From positions 1 through 22,218 of the forward strand of contig CALZKX010000032.1 in NCBI GenBank assembly GCA_945788155.1: a DNA stretch of 22,218 bases. The letters run 5' to 3'. Shown here piece after piece: positions 7,607 to 14,857 of this stretch. Origin of the DNA: an uncultured Flavobacteriaceae bacterium (GTDB taxonomy: Bacteria; Bacteroidota; Bacteroidia; Flavobacteriales; Flavobacteriaceae). Under the pieces are notes generated by a model. It saw only the letters and a list, made by a program, of their open reading frames with translations, had not been told where the DNA came from and did not search any database. Numbering within the stretch: the stretch's first letter is position 1; each line of letters starts with the position of its first letter. A program made the translations under genes and the position numbers.

Positions 7607-9303
7607 AGATTATTATTTGTATCCTTCAACGAATCTATTTTACGCTGTAAGGCGTCAATTTCTTTTTGATTTTTATTACTGTTTGGAATGGTAATAACTG
7701 TATCGGTCACTGCTTTAATTAAATCGATATCTACTGTTGGCTTTTCGTTATAATAATAGCCAATACCTTCGCTGGATCTCCAAGCTTCAGCTAATTGGTC
7801 ATACACGGTTTTATCCCATTGACTTGGATGCTTTACATCAATCCAAACCACATCGCGATATTCACTATCTATCAAAGCTAAGTCTGGTGTTGCCGAACCA
7901 TCGAAGTTTTTTGAATCTTCTTTAACTGCAGATACTGTTCCTAAGAAAAACATACGCTTTCTGCCTGCAATATCTTTAATATAAGGCCTAAACTCTACTG
8001 GTTTGTTAACAGACCAATCAAATTCTTTTCGCGATTCTATTACTTTTAGCGGCATCGCCGAAACACCTGCATATCCTTGTTTTTTTGCTGCATGATCATA
8101 ATAATACAACTTATCTGATCCATCGGCAGGTATAAATACACTAAAGGTTAAACTGGTACGCTCCTTACCTATTGGTTCTAAGCCAAACCAGTGATATAAA
8201 CCACTATACGCATCGGTTTCTGAACCTTGAAAATTAAAATCGGTGACGAATGGTTGCTGATTTTGGTCGTCTGGCAAATCTGGAATCTTAACTGCAGTTT
8301 CCATATTCCAAGGTAATGGATCGCTAAAGCCTCCGAGAAATTTTAAAGACTCTGCTTGTAATCGTGATACTTTTTCAGATAAGGTATTTTGCTTAGTTAA
8401 AAATGGATAGTCCTTCATATCATCAGGACTTACAAAAGTACCTTTGCCAATTAATACACGCTCTAAATAATCATTAAAATCATGTGCGCCATTTTCAATA
8501 ATTACCACACCACCAAATGTAGGATACGGAAAGAAAAAGCCTTTCCAATTAATTAAACTCACTACTTGAACCCATTGGCCATCGTCATTCTTCATATAAA
8601 ATACATCTCCAGGTTCTGTCGAAAATAATTTTGCAATCCCAAATCGCTGCACTACTGCGTTATAGGTGTTTCTACTAAACTTTAAAGACTCTCCAATTGA
8701 AAACGTTACTGGAATTCTATTCTCACTTGAAAACCGCGGAAAAGGAGTTGTGCTTGACACTGAAAATATTTCTTCGGTATTATCGCTTATACGTTGCCAA
8801 ATATATTTTACTGTAGGCTGAATGGCCATGGTCCATTGGTTTTCACCATCAACCCTTACTAAATGCGGTAACGATACGTCTTTGGTTTCACCAACAGATT
8901 CGTTTGCCATTGAAAAAATATTACGCAATGGCTGTATGCGCTCGTTTTGGGTCAATGGCAACTCATGTATTTCAACTTTGTTTAGGTTGTTAAATACATT
9001 GTAGGTTTTCATATAATCGTACATTTTAAAGTGCCAACCTACAGCGTAAATTATTCCGAAGATTACTACTAATAAACCTAAAATACCAAGGCGTTTCCTA
9101 GAACTAGGTGTGCGCCTAAATTTTTTTAACATTAAGAACAGAATTGCTCCAGATAATAAAATGATGAAAATAAACTTTCTAATAAACAGCAAGAATGGTT
9201 GGTATTCGTCACGTAGGATAAACAAAAACAATAGTAAAATAACGCTACCTATAATAGTGATTACTTTTTGTTTTGTTCCTTTTTGCCAGTATTTTTTTAT
9301 CAT
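7603..9303 (-). CDS. Three-helix membrane protein with large soluble domain, last gene of the six-gene cluster
   Basis: I do not recognise this family. From the ATG at 9303 the protein has 566 residues, beginning MIKKYWQKGTKQKV. An in-frame ATG at 9351 would add 16 residues that look less like a natural N-terminus before the first helix. Three hydrophobic helices lie at about 13-30, 37-59 and 71-90 of the shorter form. The basic stretch KKFRRTPSSRKR between helices 2 and 3 should be cytoplasmic, placing the remaining roughly 470 residues outside the cytoplasm. That domain contains EPGDVFYMKNDDGQWVQVV and a KGFFFPYPTFGG stretch, and is mostly beta-like. The last 30 residues form a short coiled coil (KEIDALQRKIDSLKD). 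It is the last gene of the run and shares its last bases with the convergent VTT gene. Confidence 0.75.
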   Translation of the reverse strand: MIKKYWQKGTKQKVITIIGSVILLLFLFILRDEYQPFLLFIRKFIFIILLSGAILFLMLKKFRRTPSSRKRLGILGLLVVIFGIIYAVGWHFKMYDYMKTYNVFNNLNKVEIHELPLTQNERIQPLRNIFSMANESVGETKDVSLPHLVRVDGENQWTMAIQPTVKYIWQRISDNTEEIFSVSSTTPFPRFSSENRIPVTFSIGESLKFSRNTYNAVVQRFGIAKLFSTEPGDVFYMKNDDGQWVQVVSLINWKGFFFPYPTFGGVVIIENGAHDFNDYLERVLIGKGTFVSPDDMKDYPFLTKQNTLSEKVSRLQAESLKFLGGFSDPLPWNMETAVKIPDLPDDQNQQPFVTDFNFQGSETDAYSGLYHWFGLEPIGKERTSLTFSVFIPADGSDKLYYYDHAAKKQGYAGVSAMPLKVIESRKEFDWSVNKPVEFRPYIKDIAGRKRMFFLGTVSAVKEDSKNFDGSATPDLALIDSEYRDVVWIDVKHPSQWDKTVYDQLAEAWRSSEGIGYYYNEKPTVDIDLIKAVTDTVITIPNSNKNQKEIDALQRKIDSLKDTNNNL

Positions 9304-9369
9304 AATAAACCCTTTTGTGCTTTGGACATTTTCCCAAAGGGAAAAATTCATATTGTTTATAATTTAATG

Positions 9370-9414
9370 CTCCCTTCCCATTGCAAAGTCCCAATGCTTC
9401 GGGAGAGGATGGGT
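9370..9414. repeat. TCCC...GGGA palindromic intergenic repeat
   Basis: A short GC-richer island in AT-rich surroundings contains TCCCAATGCTTCGGGA (9389-9404), a hairpin with six-base arms including one G-T pair. It is flanked by CTCCCTTCCCATTG on the left and GAGGATGGGTG on the right, which pair further. This layout is like the short palindromic repeats common between flavobacterial genes. It occupies nearly all the space between the two membrane-protein genes of the cluster and could attenuate expression of the last one. Confidence 0.55.
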
Positions 9415-9415
9415 G

Positions 9416-9967
9416 TTACATCAACCCTTTATCTTTTAACCGCTCTCGAGCACTTTTCTTTTCTTCTTTTGGAGTCTCATCAATTTTTGGAGCTTCATCG
9501 TTCTCGACTGCTATCGAATTGACATTATCATCTTTAGTAGTTATATCGTCCAGAAGTTCTTTTCCTTTTTCAATCGTTTCACTTACCATTTCTGTTAAGG
9601 TTTCGCTTTTTTCGTCTACTATTTTCCCGGATTTCAAAACAAAATTCGCAAGGTAAGTCCCTAAAACGGTTCCAACAATACTAGATGCAAATGTTGACAC
9701 TCCATTGTAACTACCAAATGGTTTAAATGGTGTAAAAAACTGTAATATCAATGAAATAATTATAAACAGAAAAGTAACAAACACTATTCGCAATACAAAT
9801 TTTTGCTGAAACACAAATCCTGTTCTGTCTCCTTTTTTCATTTGTAATTCCTTAGAATTTACAATCTTGTTTACAAAACGATATAAGCCATTACCATTGG
9901 ATTCTCTCCAATACAGTAAAACACCAAACAGAATGGCAACGACAAATACAATGAGTTCTATGGTCAT
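9416..9967 (-). CDS. Small two-helix membrane protein with acidic tail, cluster gene 5
   Basis: The family is not recognised. This 183-residue protein starts with a membrane helix (about 3-19), a basic cytoplasm-like loop (KIVNSKELQMKKGDR) and a second helix (about 57-79). A weaker hydrophobic stretch follows around FASSIVGTVLGTYLANFVL (91-109). The C-terminal 70 residues are highly charged, rich in Glu, Asp and Lys, and look disordered or partly coiled. It lies between the 411-residue gene and the large membrane protein of the same cluster, so it may be a membrane adaptor in the same complex; this is inference. A 7-bp-period repeat array begins ten bases upstream of its ATG. Confidence 0.75.
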   Translation of the reverse strand: MTIELIVFVVAILFGVLLYWRESNGNGLYRFVNKIVNSKELQMKKGDRTGFVFQQKFVLRIVFVTFLFIIISLILQFFTPFKPFGSYNGVSTFASSIVGTVLGTYLANFVLKSGKIVDEKSETLTEMVSETIEKGKELLDDITTKDDNVNSIAVENDEAPKIDETPKEEKKSARERLKDKGLM

Positions 9968-9976
9968 AATCTTTTA

Positions 9977-10018
9977 AGTTGGAGCTAGTAGTACGAAGTT
10001 GGAAGTTCGAACTAGAAT
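9977..10018. repeat. 7-bp-period repeat array (AGTTGGA type)
   Basis: Six consecutive degenerate heptads can be read on the plus strand: AGTTGGA, GCTAGTA, GTACGAA, GTTGGAA, GTTCGAA, CTAGAAT. On the minus strand the units follow nACTnnn, for example AACTTCC and AACTTCG. The array sits just upstream of the 183-residue gene, inside its 5' untranslated region. The period is not a multiple of three and the array is non-coding. Confidence 0.65.
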
Positions 10019-10158
10019 AGCTTAATTAGTTATTTTATTTCTAAAAGCGATAGTCATATTCATTAAGTCAAAACAATCTTGATTAATCAAATTTTAAATT
10101 TAGAATTCTACAAACATCTTTCATCTGCTTCATGCTATATAAAGTTAGTCTATAAATT

Positions 10159-11394
10159 TTAAATATTGTTACTAATGGTCTCAATTACCCAATCTTGGAA
10201 TGATTCGTCCCAAGCTTCGTAAGACTTGTAAAATTGCTCCTTATCGTACCAATACAAGAATAACACGTCTTTTGGAGATACATTAACCAAGAGCCTCCAG
10301 ATTAAATCGTGTTGCTTTACATCTAACGATGAATGTGGTTGGTGCAGCGCAAAATAAAAACGTTCATCTACCAAATCCTGTATCTTAAAGGCATTACTGC
10401 GTTCTAGCCTTTCTAAATATATTTCTACGCCTGTAACACGTTTTAAAGCATTTGCATCAATCGAATTTAAATACCTACGGAATAGCACTTTATCATTTAA
10501 AATATCTTTAATTGAATGCTCAGCTTTTTTCAGTTCGCTAAACAGCATTACTTTTTTAATACGTTCATAGCGTGTTGCTTTTACAACCTCATCCAAACTA
10601 CATTCAATAATTAAATGATCCTTTAGCTTATCCATCAATTCAGGTTGTGATATATGGTAGATTAGCACATCGTGTATTGTGTCTTTTATAGCTTCTTTGT
10701 GAGTCTTTTTGTCTTCAAAAATAACGATTGGTGAAATAAAATCGCGCAATATATAAACACCTCCAAATGCTTTTGTGAAGAACGAATTGGTTTGGTACAC
10801 AATAGGCTTAAGATAGAGCTTTCGGTGGCGCAAGTCGCCATGTTTTTTTGTTGATTCTAATAATTCCTGATGAATGGCTTCATCTACAAAATTGTTGCCA
10901 TGGTTAAATTTTTTAACTAATTGCAATTGCTCTTCTTGAATATGAAACAAATTATTAATTAAGTGAAAATTAATATTAAACGTGTCATATTTCAACACAT
11001 CCAAAGGTCCAAAAAACGCGTCAATATCTTGGTCAAAATCTATGCAAATGGCACAATCTCTTGTAATATCATTTATAGCTTCTCCATGTTCTTTAAAAAT
11101 ATGTTGCATCATCTCTCTATCAAACGTGTGTGTTGGCACATACACAGGTTTTCCTTTTTGCAATGGTGAAATTATGATGCCATGGGGATTTGCATCACCA
11201 TGATTTAAGTAATGCAAGTTTTTCTTTTCTTCAGCAATTTCTGGACTCCAGCCCAAACCATCAATAGAAAACGACTTGAGTTTTGTTTTTTTAAACCCTA
11301 GTTTTTCGAGGCATAGATTATAACGCTCTACCAATTTTCCACTTACAGGAATGAGCTCGCTTCTATATAAATTTGCCGTTTTTAGTTTTTGCAT
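10159..11394 (-). CDS. Unknown 411-residue protein, cluster gene 4 (possibly DUF6638-like)
   Basis: The protein is soluble, with no signal peptide or membrane helix. The N-terminal 180 residues carry short beta/loop segments (HYLNHGDANPHGIIISPLQ, DCAICIDFDQDIDAFFGPLD). The C-terminal half is helical and charged (KATRYERIKKVMLFSELKKAEHSI) and ends in a tryptophan-rich tail (WYDKEQFYKSYEAWDESFQDW). I associate this type of sequence with a Bacteroidota-restricted family catalogued as DUF6638, but that is recollection, not a search result. No catalytic motif is evident. It lies directly downstream of the AAA+ ATPase on the same strand, and a cofactor or substrate-adaptor role for that ATPase is a reasonable inference. 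Confidence 0.78.
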   Translation of the reverse strand: MQKLKTANLYRSELIPVSGKLVERYNLCLEKLGFKKTKLKSFSIDGLGWSPEIAEEKKNLHYLNHGDANPHGIIISPLQKGKPVYVPTHTFDREMMQHIFKEHGEAINDITRDCAICIDFDQDIDAFFGPLDVLKYDTFNINFHLINNLFHIQEEQLQLVKKFNHGNNFVDEAIHQELLESTKKHGDLRHRKLYLKPIVYQTNSFFTKAFGGVYILRDFISPIVIFEDKKTHKEAIKDTIHDVLIYHISQPELMDKLKDHLIIECSLDEVVKATRYERIKKVMLFSELKKAEHSIKDILNDKVLFRRYLNSIDANALKRVTGVEIYLERLERSNAFKIQDLVDERFYFALHQPHSSLDVKQHDLIWRLLVNVSPKDVLFLYWYDKEQFYKSYEAWDESFQDWVIETISNNI

Positions 11395-11405
11395 ATTTAG
11401 TTATC

Positions 11406-11488
11406 GTCATTACAAAGCAAACTATATTTGCTGTGACAATCTGCTGGATTTTTAAAGATTACAACGTCACTTTGTTTCTTGTAATAAC
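11406..11488. repeat. Imperfect palindromic repeat (GTCATTAC type) between cluster genes 3 and 4
   Basis: GTCATTACAAAGCAAAC (11406-11422) through GACAATCT (11435-11442) reappears in reverse complement as AGATTAC...GTAATAAC (11456-11488). The result is an imperfect hairpin of about 83 bases that fills almost the entire gap between the AAA+ and 411-residue genes. It resembles a worn copy of the GTCATTGCGAG...GCAATCT repeats frequent in Bacteroidota. A smaller hairpin, GCAAACTATATTTGC, lies inside the left arm. Confidence 0.5.
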
Positions 11489-11493
11489 TTGTA

Positions 11494-13470
11494 TTAATTA
11501 TCTTCGTCAAACTTCTTTTTTGCTTCCAAGTCTATATTTAATTGATTGGTACGTGCATCTACTTTACGTTTAAAATCGGTATCAGCAATGGTTGCTACAT
11601 TATCTAAGTAACGTACGACTTCTTGTCGTCTAATTTCAGAGAAATCCAAACCTTTCATATTGGCTCGCATCAATTCTTGTAGCATATTGAACTTGGTATC
11701 GTAATCTTTTTTAAAATAGATTTCCGGATTTTCAAACCAATCTTCTTCTAGATCAAAATCGGTTAAACGCAATGATACTGCACTTTGAATATTCCTCACA
11801 TCACGAGATGAAAAGAACGGAAATATCTTTTGAATCTCCTTATATAAGTTAGCATAAAATAAATGTTGATTCGTTTTAAAATTCTTCTCAATCTTATCAT
11901 AAGCTTCCAAAACACGTTCTTCTGATGGTTTATCTGAAACCTTTAATATTTCTCCCATATTTTTAGCCAACCCTTGATCTTGCAAATAGCTATAATTTTC
12001 TGGTCCTTGCATGTTTACAAAATCTGGCATCGTATCATCTAATTTACGCCACCATAAATGATCTTGGTCTAAAAAGTCATGCTCTGTACGTGCGCCATCA
12101 ATTTTAAAGCGTCCTTGTACACGAGAAATCACCGCTTTATCCAACATTTCAGGTAAGTTTGTAAACAACCCAATAGAGCTATTGCCATAATTTACAGCGT
12201 AAGCGCCTTCGGTATATCTTAAAAACACACCTATTACTTCTTTAACACCTGCGGAAACTCCTTGAGCTGTACGCTCTTGGAGATTGTTTTCGGCATCATC
12301 AATTGGCGCAAATATTAATCGTTTTGGATCTTGCAAGGGTTTCATCCATTCTACCATTTTTTCGGCAGAACCACCTTGAAATGTACTGATTAATGTATCA
12401 GGCATTGGATGAAACAAAAACGGAATGTCCAGATTATCGCAATGTTCTTTCAGCTTTGTTGCAATCGCAGCAATGAGCATACTTTTTCCTGTTCCTGGAA
12501 TTCCGTAACCCATAAACACTGGCATAAAACCACCTAGCTCTTGAAACGGATTTTTTTGAGTAGTGAAATCATAGCTTAGCATACGTTCGGTTAAACGACG
12601 TGCAAAGTGCTTTGCATCCCTGTTTCCAACTATTTGCTCAAACTGGATTTTATTAAACTCGACACTTTTTGCTGCACCTTGAAACACATTTTCCCAACCA
12701 GATACCGCAAAATCAGTCCCGACGCCTCGGGATTCAAGCTTATACGTTCTATCGAGAATGGTCTCGGTATATTCCAAAGAATTTTTACGTAATTGAATTT
12801 CGTCAATAAGTGCTTCAAAGTACACGACTGTAAAGTCTATAACGTCCTTATCAGTCTTTACAATATCTGGATGACTTAAATATTTATCGTAATAGTATAA
12901 AGCACAAGCAATTCCTTTAAGTGGCGACATAAAGGATACTTCGGGAATACCTGCAAATTTGTTTTTCATCACACTTAAATCATCCGACGCATGTGGTTTT
13001 AAATTATGAAGAATATTATATGCAGTAGCAAACAACATAAACGCTGTCGCGGTGTGCATCTTGCTTTCATACTCACGCTTTCCAGCGTTATCTAGTACTG
13101 ATTTTCGTTCGCTTAAACTAGATAGACCAGATGCATCATAATAACTGTCTTTTATCCAAATTCCTAAAGCCAATCCTTCCTGTACAGCAAACAACGTTTC
13201 GTTTAAATGAATTGGAATTGCTACCGAACCTGGAAGTAATCGCTTTTTTAAGGCCAAAATAGTTTTGGAAACAGATGTTACCTCAATACCTCCATTTCCT
13301 CCTTGTGCTCTGGACAAATACAGCAAAATGGATTCGTCTTTACCATTGTTTTCTTTGTTTTTGGCGCGTTGCCCTTGTTCCCATTGCACACTTTTTATAT
13401 ACGATGTCGCTTCATCGCGAAGTGTATTGAGTTCGTTTTGTTTTATTGGAAAAGTTGAGTTGTGTTCCAT
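11494..13470 (-). CDS. AAA+ family ATPase, cluster gene 3
   Basis: The 658-residue protein carries one AAA+ module at about residues 300-470 between a 290-residue N-terminal helical domain and a 190-residue C-terminal domain. Visible motifs are Walker A GIPGTGKS (323-330), a pore-loop-like STFQGGSAEKM with Phe364 in the aromatic position (as in the KYVGESE loop of classical AAA proteins), a Walker B-like LIFAPIDDAEN (385-395), sensor-1 Asn438 in FTNLPEMLDKA, and candidate arginine fingers Arg450 and Arg454. In Walker B the usual DE is DD, with a glutamate two residues later, so hydrolysis may be slow or use another base. Together these point to a hexameric substrate-threading or remodelling ATPase. 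A palindrome typical of intergenic repeats lies in frame at residues 246-253. It is the only recognisable enzyme of the cluster. Confidence 0.85.
   Translation of the reverse strand: MEHNSTFPIKQNELNTLRDEATSYIKSVQWEQGQRAKNKENNGKDESILLYLSRAQGGNGGIEVTSVSKTILALKKRLLPGSVAIPIHLNETLFAVQEGLALGIWIKDSYYDASGLSSLSERKSVLDNAGKREYESKMHTATAFMLFATAYNILHNLKPHASDDLSVMKNKFAGIPEVSFMSPLKGIACALYYYDKYLSHPDIVKTDKDVIDFTVVYFEALIDEIQLRKNSLEYTETILDRTYKLESRGVGTDFAVSGWENVFQGAAKSVEFNKIQFEQIVGNRDAKHFARRLTERMLSYDFTTQKNPFQELGGFMPVFMGYGIPGTGKSMLIAAIATKLKEHCDNLDIPFLFHPMPDTLISTFQGGSAEKMVEWMKPLQDPKRLIFAPIDDAENNLQERTAQGVSAGVKEVIGVFLRYTEGAYAVNYGNSSIGLFTNLPEMLDKAVISRVQGRFKIDGARTEHDFLDQDHLWWRKLDDTMPDFVNMQGPENYSYLQDQGLAKNMGEILKVSDKPSEERVLEAYDKIEKNFKTNQHLFYANLYKEIQKIFPFFSSRDVRNIQSAVSLRLTDFDLEEDWFENPEIYFKKDYDTKFNMLQELMRANMKGLDFSEIRRQEVVRYLDNVATIADTDFKRKVDARTNQLNIDLEAKKKFDEDN
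12717..12732. repeat. TCCCGA-TCGGGA palindrome inside the AAA+ reading frame
   Basis: TCCCGACGCCTCGGGA has perfect six-base arms and a four-base loop. The same kind of TCCC...GGGA element sits between genes at 9389-9404. Here it is in frame within the AAA+ gene and, read on the minus strand, encodes about ESRGVGTD (residues 246-253), in the linker region before the AAA+ module. Confidence 0.55.
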
Positions 13471-13474
13471 GTTT

Positions 13475-13537
13475 CAGTCTACAGTTGGCAGTCTACAGTC
13501 TTTGGCCACTACTTGCGTACCTTGAGACTTTGACTAT
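13475..13537. repeat. 7-bp-period repeat array (CAGTnnn type)
   Basis: The plus strand reads CAGTCTA, CAGTTGG, CAGTCTA, CAGTCTT without interruption (13475-13502), then five decayed heptads to about 13537. It begins five bases upstream of the AAA+ ATG and runs up to the stop codon of the four-helix-bundle remnant. A complementary array lies on the other side of the remnant. Confidence 0.75.
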
Positions 13538-13755
13538 TATTTTTTATACTTAAATTTATCTGGATTATTCATCATATAATTGATAAGCATCCCTATTTCT
13601 TCTTTTTTTTGTTGTAGTTCATTTCTTTTATCTTCGGAAATATGCTCACAAGCAACCCAAAAATCTAACCATATTTGTGTTTCAAAATTTTCTTCATCGG
13701 CATCAGATAATTTACTTTTAAAATGTTTTTCATATTGTTTTTGACTGAATACTGC
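13537..13755 (-). pseudogene. C-terminal remnant of a four-helix-bundle (23S rRNA IVS-type) protein
   Basis: A 72-codon open stretch ends in TAA at 13537-13539 and is opened by an in-frame stop at 13756-13758. Its translation includes SKLSDADEENFETQIWLD and INYMMNNPDKFKYKK, which I recognise as the last two helices and tail of the four-helix-bundle/S23 family (COG/Pfam IVP group) common in Bacteroidota. The first two helices, with the usual SIPSNIAEG-like motif, are missing, and the only ATG codons are close to the end, so no functional start exists. The truncation point lies exactly in a 7-bp-period repeat array. I call it a 5'-deleted relic on the basis of recalled family sequence, not a search. 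Confidence 0.65.
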
Positions 13756-13777
13756 TTACTGCATACTACTAACTTGA
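13743..13777. repeat. 7-bp-period repeat array (nACTGnn type) overlapping a gene end
   Basis: The plus strand reads GACTGAA, TACTGCT, TACTGCA, TACTACT, AACTTGA, each seven bases long. The array supplies the TAA stop and the last few codons (SSMQ) of the 349-residue gene. It is inverted relative to the CAGTnnn array at 13475-13537, so the two bracket the four-helix-bundle relic. Confidence 0.7.
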
Positions 13778-14805
13778 ATAGGAGATTTTGCCAATGTATT
13801 CATGATGTCTGGTGTTTTATTATAGAGCATCTGTATAATTCGGTGTGGTGCAAATACATACTGCTGATTAGCTACTCCATTCCAGTTTTGGAGTGTTTGT
13901 TTGCTAAAAAACCCGCCTTCTTTAAATTCGCTACCAGAAAAAACTTCATCAACCTTGAGTGATATAGCATAAGATTCTAAGGGTAATTCTTTTTTGCTAA
14001 TACTATCTAAAATAGCATGAGTAATAGCATTCTCATCTTTCGCAAAAACGTTATGCAAGGGTCCTAAATCTATACGTTTAATGTGCTTTGGAAATACTTC
14101 TGGTAGTTTCCTGTCTATAGCATAAGCCATGGTGTCTAATGACATTTTTCTATCGGCTGAGCTTTTTAAAACTCCATAAATTTTATTCTTGTAATCGTTT
14201 ATTTTATTTCCGCTATAATCAAAACACATAAAACATACAAAAGGTCTGTTAAGGGAAACATCAAAGAAACTCCAGCTTGTCATAAATTTTCCTTGACTCT
14301 GTTTTGGTGCATCAATGATTTTACTTTGTACAAAACGATTAAAAATAAATTTTTGCTGTACAGATGTATAATAAACGATAGATGCTGCTTGGAACAACTT
14401 GTTTTTTTTAACAGGTATTTTTTTTCGCATCAAAGTATCTAAAAACTCTTCTTTTAATGTTTCGGCAGGAATTAGCTTGTTTAAATATTCGGTTCTTAAA
14501 GACAGATCGTTAAATAAATAGCGAAACTCTAAATAGTTGGGAAAGCCTGAATCTGTTAAATCAATTTTCATGTTATCCTCTTCATCGTACATGTACTTAA
14601 TGCGCATGGCTTCAATAGAATATAATAACAAGTCGCAATATTGTTTAAAAAACACGACCTCTTGCTTGTCGCAAATTTGTTGACGCTGTACATTAACAAT
14701 AAGCTCCTTTAAAGTAAAATCTATCATTTTATGATAAAACACATACTGCTCCTTAGAATCGAGTTGAGCAGAATCCAATGGTGTTACTATGTGGTTAATG
14801 GACAT
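13756..14805 (-). CDS. Unknown 349-residue protein, cluster gene 2
   Basis: I do not recognise a family. The protein is soluble, with no signal peptide or membrane helix. The N-terminal half is mainly helical and rich in aromatic and acidic residues. A beta-rich middle segment follows (SWSFFDVSLNRPFVCFMCFDYSG), then a mixed C-terminal part (AISLKVDEVFSGSEFKEGGFF). No catalytic signature stands out. The last residues, SSMQ, are encoded by a 7-bp repeat array that also provides the stop codon, so the natural C-terminus may have been changed. It lies between the coiled-coil gene and the AAA+ gene, with a second repeat array 13 bases before its ATG. Confidence 0.75.
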   Translation of the reverse strand: MSINHIVTPLDSAQLDSKEQYVFYHKMIDFTLKELIVNVQRQQICDKQEVVFFKQYCDLLLYSIEAMRIKYMYDEEDNMKIDLTDSGFPNYLEFRYLFNDLSLRTEYLNKLIPAETLKEEFLDTLMRKKIPVKKNKLFQAASIVYYTSVQQKFIFNRFVQSKIIDAPKQSQGKFMTSWSFFDVSLNRPFVCFMCFDYSGNKINDYKNKIYGVLKSSADRKMSLDTMAYAIDRKLPEVFPKHIKRIDLGPLHNVFAKDENAITHAILDSISKKELPLESYAISLKVDEVFSGSEFKEGGFFSKQTLQNWNGVANQQYVFAPHRIIQMLYNKTPDIMNTLAKSPIQVSSMQ

Positions 14806-14817
14806 GTTTAAAGTGTA

Positions 14818-14845
14818 CAGTTAATGGTATGCGGTTGGCAGTTTA
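14818..14845. repeat. 7-bp-period repeat array (CAGTnnn type), degenerate
   Basis: Four heptads in register, CAGTTAA, TGGTATG, CGGTTGG, CAGTTTA, fill most of the 52-base gap between the coiled-coil gene and the 349-residue gene. The two outer units keep the CAGT core exactly 21 bases apart. Confidence 0.55.
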
Positions 14846-14857
14846 TAAAAAATAAAC

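Noticed and set aside
9110..9656. Plus-strand open frames of 84-91 codons opposite the two cluster membrane-protein genes.
   Set aside because: They lie antisense to well-supported genes, have hydrophobic or serine-rich composition mirroring the opposite strand, and overlap each other in different frames.
13265..13525. An 86-codon plus-strand frame over the start of the AAA+ gene.
   Set aside because: It is antisense to a conserved ATPase N-terminus and extends into a non-coding heptad array; it has no recognisable protein features.
13475..13777. CRISPR-like array from the repeated CAGT/ACTG motifs.
   Set aside because: The period is seven bases, with no repeat-spacer alternation and no cas genes; it is a short tandem array.
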